From positions 1 through 32,604 of the forward strand of contig CAJUAT010000030.1 of assembly GCA_910584525.1 (NCBI GenBank): a stretch of 32,604 nt of DNA. The letters run 5' to 3'. The stretch is from an uncultured Muribaculaceae bacterium. Lineage in GTDB: Bacteria > Bacteroidota > Bacteroidia > Bacteroidales > Muribaculaceae. The notes under the pieces were generated by a model. It saw only the letters and a list, made by a program, of their open reading frames with translations, did no database searches and was not told where the DNA came from. This document shows positions 31,343 through 32,604 of the stretch, piece by piece (the first letter of the stretch is position 1; each line of letters begins with the position of its first letter). The position numbers and the translations under genes are program-made.

Positions 31343-32170
31343 ATGAAGAAGGTAGTGATTATGGGGGCTTCGGAAGGAATCGGGTATGCATGTGCCGAGG
31401 CCTTGGCCCGTCGTGGCGTGAAAGTAGGCATAGCCGCGCGGCGCACAGCGCCGATGCAGGCGCTTAAAGCCCTGTATCCCGAATATGTGGAGTATATGTC
31501 GATTGATGTCACCAAGCCTGACGCCGTGGAACGGCTCAACGACCTCATCGGTCTGCTCGGCGGCATGGACATATACCTGCATGTGGCCGGTATTGGTTAT
31601 GAGAACACCACTCTCGAGCCGGAGCTGGAAGTAGAGATTTTCGAGACCAACCTCATCGGCTTCGTGCGTTGCATCTGCGGTGCCTACAGGTATTTCCGCC
31701 TCAACGGCAAGAAAGGGCATATCGCGGCGGTCACCTCCGTTGCCGGTACCAACGGCATAGGACGTCTGTCGGCATATTCCGCCTCCAAGGGCGGCGCCCA
31801 GAAATGGCTCGTGGCCCTCGAACAGCTCAGCAACAATTCCAACGCCGGCATCACGTTCACCGACATTCGTCCCGGCTGGATCGACACTCCCCTGCTCGTG
31901 CCCGGCAACAAGTATCCCATGACCATGGACCTCCGATATGCCGTGCCCATCATCCTCAAGGCTATTGCCCGCAAAAAGCGCGTGGCCGTGATTGACTGGC
32001 GCTGGAACATCGTCGTGGGTCTATGGCGCGCCATTCCCAATTTCATCTATACGCGGCTCAACATCCCCATCTCTTCTCCCGACAATCCGCTGCCCGACGG
32101 CACTTTGCGCCGCCGTGTCGCGCTGGAGCGCGGCTCCGAAGCCGCCGCCGCCAAAGACCGAAACCCCTGA
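31343..32170 (+). CDS. Short-chain dehydrogenase/reductase
   Basis: A 275-residue classical-fold SDR oxidoreductase. The dinucleotide site is GASEGIGYA (8-16). IAARRTAP after the second strand, with two Arg, suggests NADP(H). The catalytic set is a Ser in TSVAGTNG and YSASKGGAQ (Tyr and Lys four apart); the usual NNAG strand motif is here LHVAGIG. PGWIDTPLL follows. The C-terminal 60 residues (WNIVVGLWRAIPNFIYTRL) contain a hydrophobic amphipathic stretch that may bind membrane. The substrate is unknown; a role in lipid or sugar reduction is only a guess. Divergent from the sirtuin gene and followed by non-coding DNA. Confidence 0.85.
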   Translation: MKKVVIMGASEGIGYACAEALARRGVKVGIAARRTAPMQALKALYPEYVEYMSIDVTKPDAVERLNDLIGLLGGMDIYLHVAGIGYENTTLEPELEVEIFETNLIGFVRCICGAYRYFRLNGKKGHIAAVTSVAGTNGIGRLSAYSASKGGAQKWLVALEQLSNNSNAGITFTDIRPGWIDTPLLVPGNKYPMTMDLRYAVPIILKAIARKKRVAVIDWRWNIVVGLWRAIPNFIYTRLNIPISSPDNPLPDGTLRRRVALERGSEAAAAKDRNP

Positions 32171-32212
32171 CTGCCCGACCAAAATATGACCAGACAGTTA
32201 TAGGTAAAATAG

Positions 32213-32346
32213 AAAGTATTTGTGCATTATGAGGATACGATGCTGTGTAGGGACGCGATTAATCGCGTCCGCATCCGTTGAAATTACTCTCTTCATTCCG
32301 GACGCGATTAATCGCGTCCCTACAGAGTCAAATGCACATTTACTTT
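32213..32346. mobile_element. Nested palindromic MITE-like element
   Basis: Outer arms (32213-32228 and 32331-32346) match at 14 of 16 bp. Inner 25-bp arms (32246-32270 and 32300-32324) are exact, TGTAG followed by GGACGCGATTAATCGCGTCC, itself a perfect 20-bp palindrome. The whole 134-bp element is palindromic around a 29-bp centre. No coding capacity and no clear target duplication. Confidence 0.65.
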
Positions 32347-32359
32347 GTTTCCATATTAT

Positions 32360-32394
32360 AGGAAACGCTTCCTCATTATCGGGAAGCGTTTCCT
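32360..32394 (+). terminator. Perfect 13-bp hairpin, possible SDR terminator
   Basis: AGGAAACGCTTCC (32360-32372) pairs with GGAAGCGTTTCCT (32382-32394) across a 9-nt loop. Only GTTTAT follows, so the T-run is weak; it may act in either direction. It is about 190 bp after the SDR stop. Confidence 0.5.
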
Positions 32395-32604
32395 GTTTAT
32401 AATCAATTTTCAGGCTCAGGCCTTTTTTCGGTGCATTTAATCTGCCTCTTCAATCCTATACCTGCTGTTAATATGTCAGTATGTCAGTATGTCATTATCT
32501 ATCCAATATACCGGAATTTCACATCGGAAACTCTCATACTTTAAAAATTTCGGAATTATAATTGCATCTTAAAAAATATTTTAAAATTTATTGCCGAATA
32601 TTTG

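Larger units (their letters stand above)
32171..32604. other. Gene-free right end of the window
   Basis: 434 bp with no credible gene. It contains the nested palindromic element (32213-32346), a 13-bp hairpin (32360-32394), three tandem TATGTCA(G/T) units (32472-32495) and AT-rich sequence to the edge. Confidence 0.8.

Noticed and set aside
32472..32495. Three TATGTCA(G/T) tandem units
   Set aside because: Too few and too short to call a CRISPR or satellite; noted as a simple repeat.

Overview
The window looks like a chromosomal segment of a gut Bacteroidales, most likely Muribaculaceae-like. The grounds are the Bacteroidota promoter pattern TTTG-N19/20-TAnnTTTG (found here at several genes), lipoproteins and surface proteins with Bacteroidota-type tails (lipocalin-like, Wzi-like, DUF1573), a DUF2723 membrane glycosyltransferase, a TopA with C-terminal repeats instead of zinc fingers, and GC-rich coding against AT-rich spacers. 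The genus is inference only. I see no phage module, transposase, CRISPR array or rRNA.

Layout. 1-4260: two secreted proteins, a caspase-like (clan CD) cysteine protease and an unknown protein, both with sorting-tail-like C-termini. 4376-8374: a promoter-proximal glutaminyl-cyclase-like lipoprotein, then tyrS, an IFITM-like CD225 protein, a DUF2752 membrane protein and shikimate kinase, tightly packed. 8511-13903: an alanine dehydrogenase-like protein, a glycosyltransferase starting at TTG inside the previous stop, and a large DUF2723 glycosyltransferase, probably one transcript. 13907-15520: an AT-richer insertion carrying an AAA ATPase (DUF4143), bracketed by a perfect 33-bp direct repeat. 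15551-17405 (minus): a BlaR1-like M56 sensor ending in a TonB domain, and its BlaI-type repressor with three dyad operators. 17598-19907 (minus): two DUF1573 proteins and MeaB. 19908-20534: no gene, but a 381-bp highly folded element ahead of topA. 20535-26226: topA and a large AsmA-like protein. 26332-28568: tRNA-Pro(CGG) with promoter and terminator, then metG. 28580-30484: Wzi-like outer membrane protein and a small lipoprotein. 30503-32170: a zinc-less class III sirtuin divergent from a short-chain dehydrogenase across a 44-bp perfect palindrome. 32171-32604: non-coding, with a nested palindromic MITE-like element.

Most genes are housekeeping or envelope functions. The parts that stand out are the ATPase cassette (33-bp duplication at the junction of two convergent genes, with covarying repeats around its promoter), the structured element before topA, and two genes whose promoter -7 box lies only 4-5 nt before the ATG, implying nearly leaderless mRNAs.
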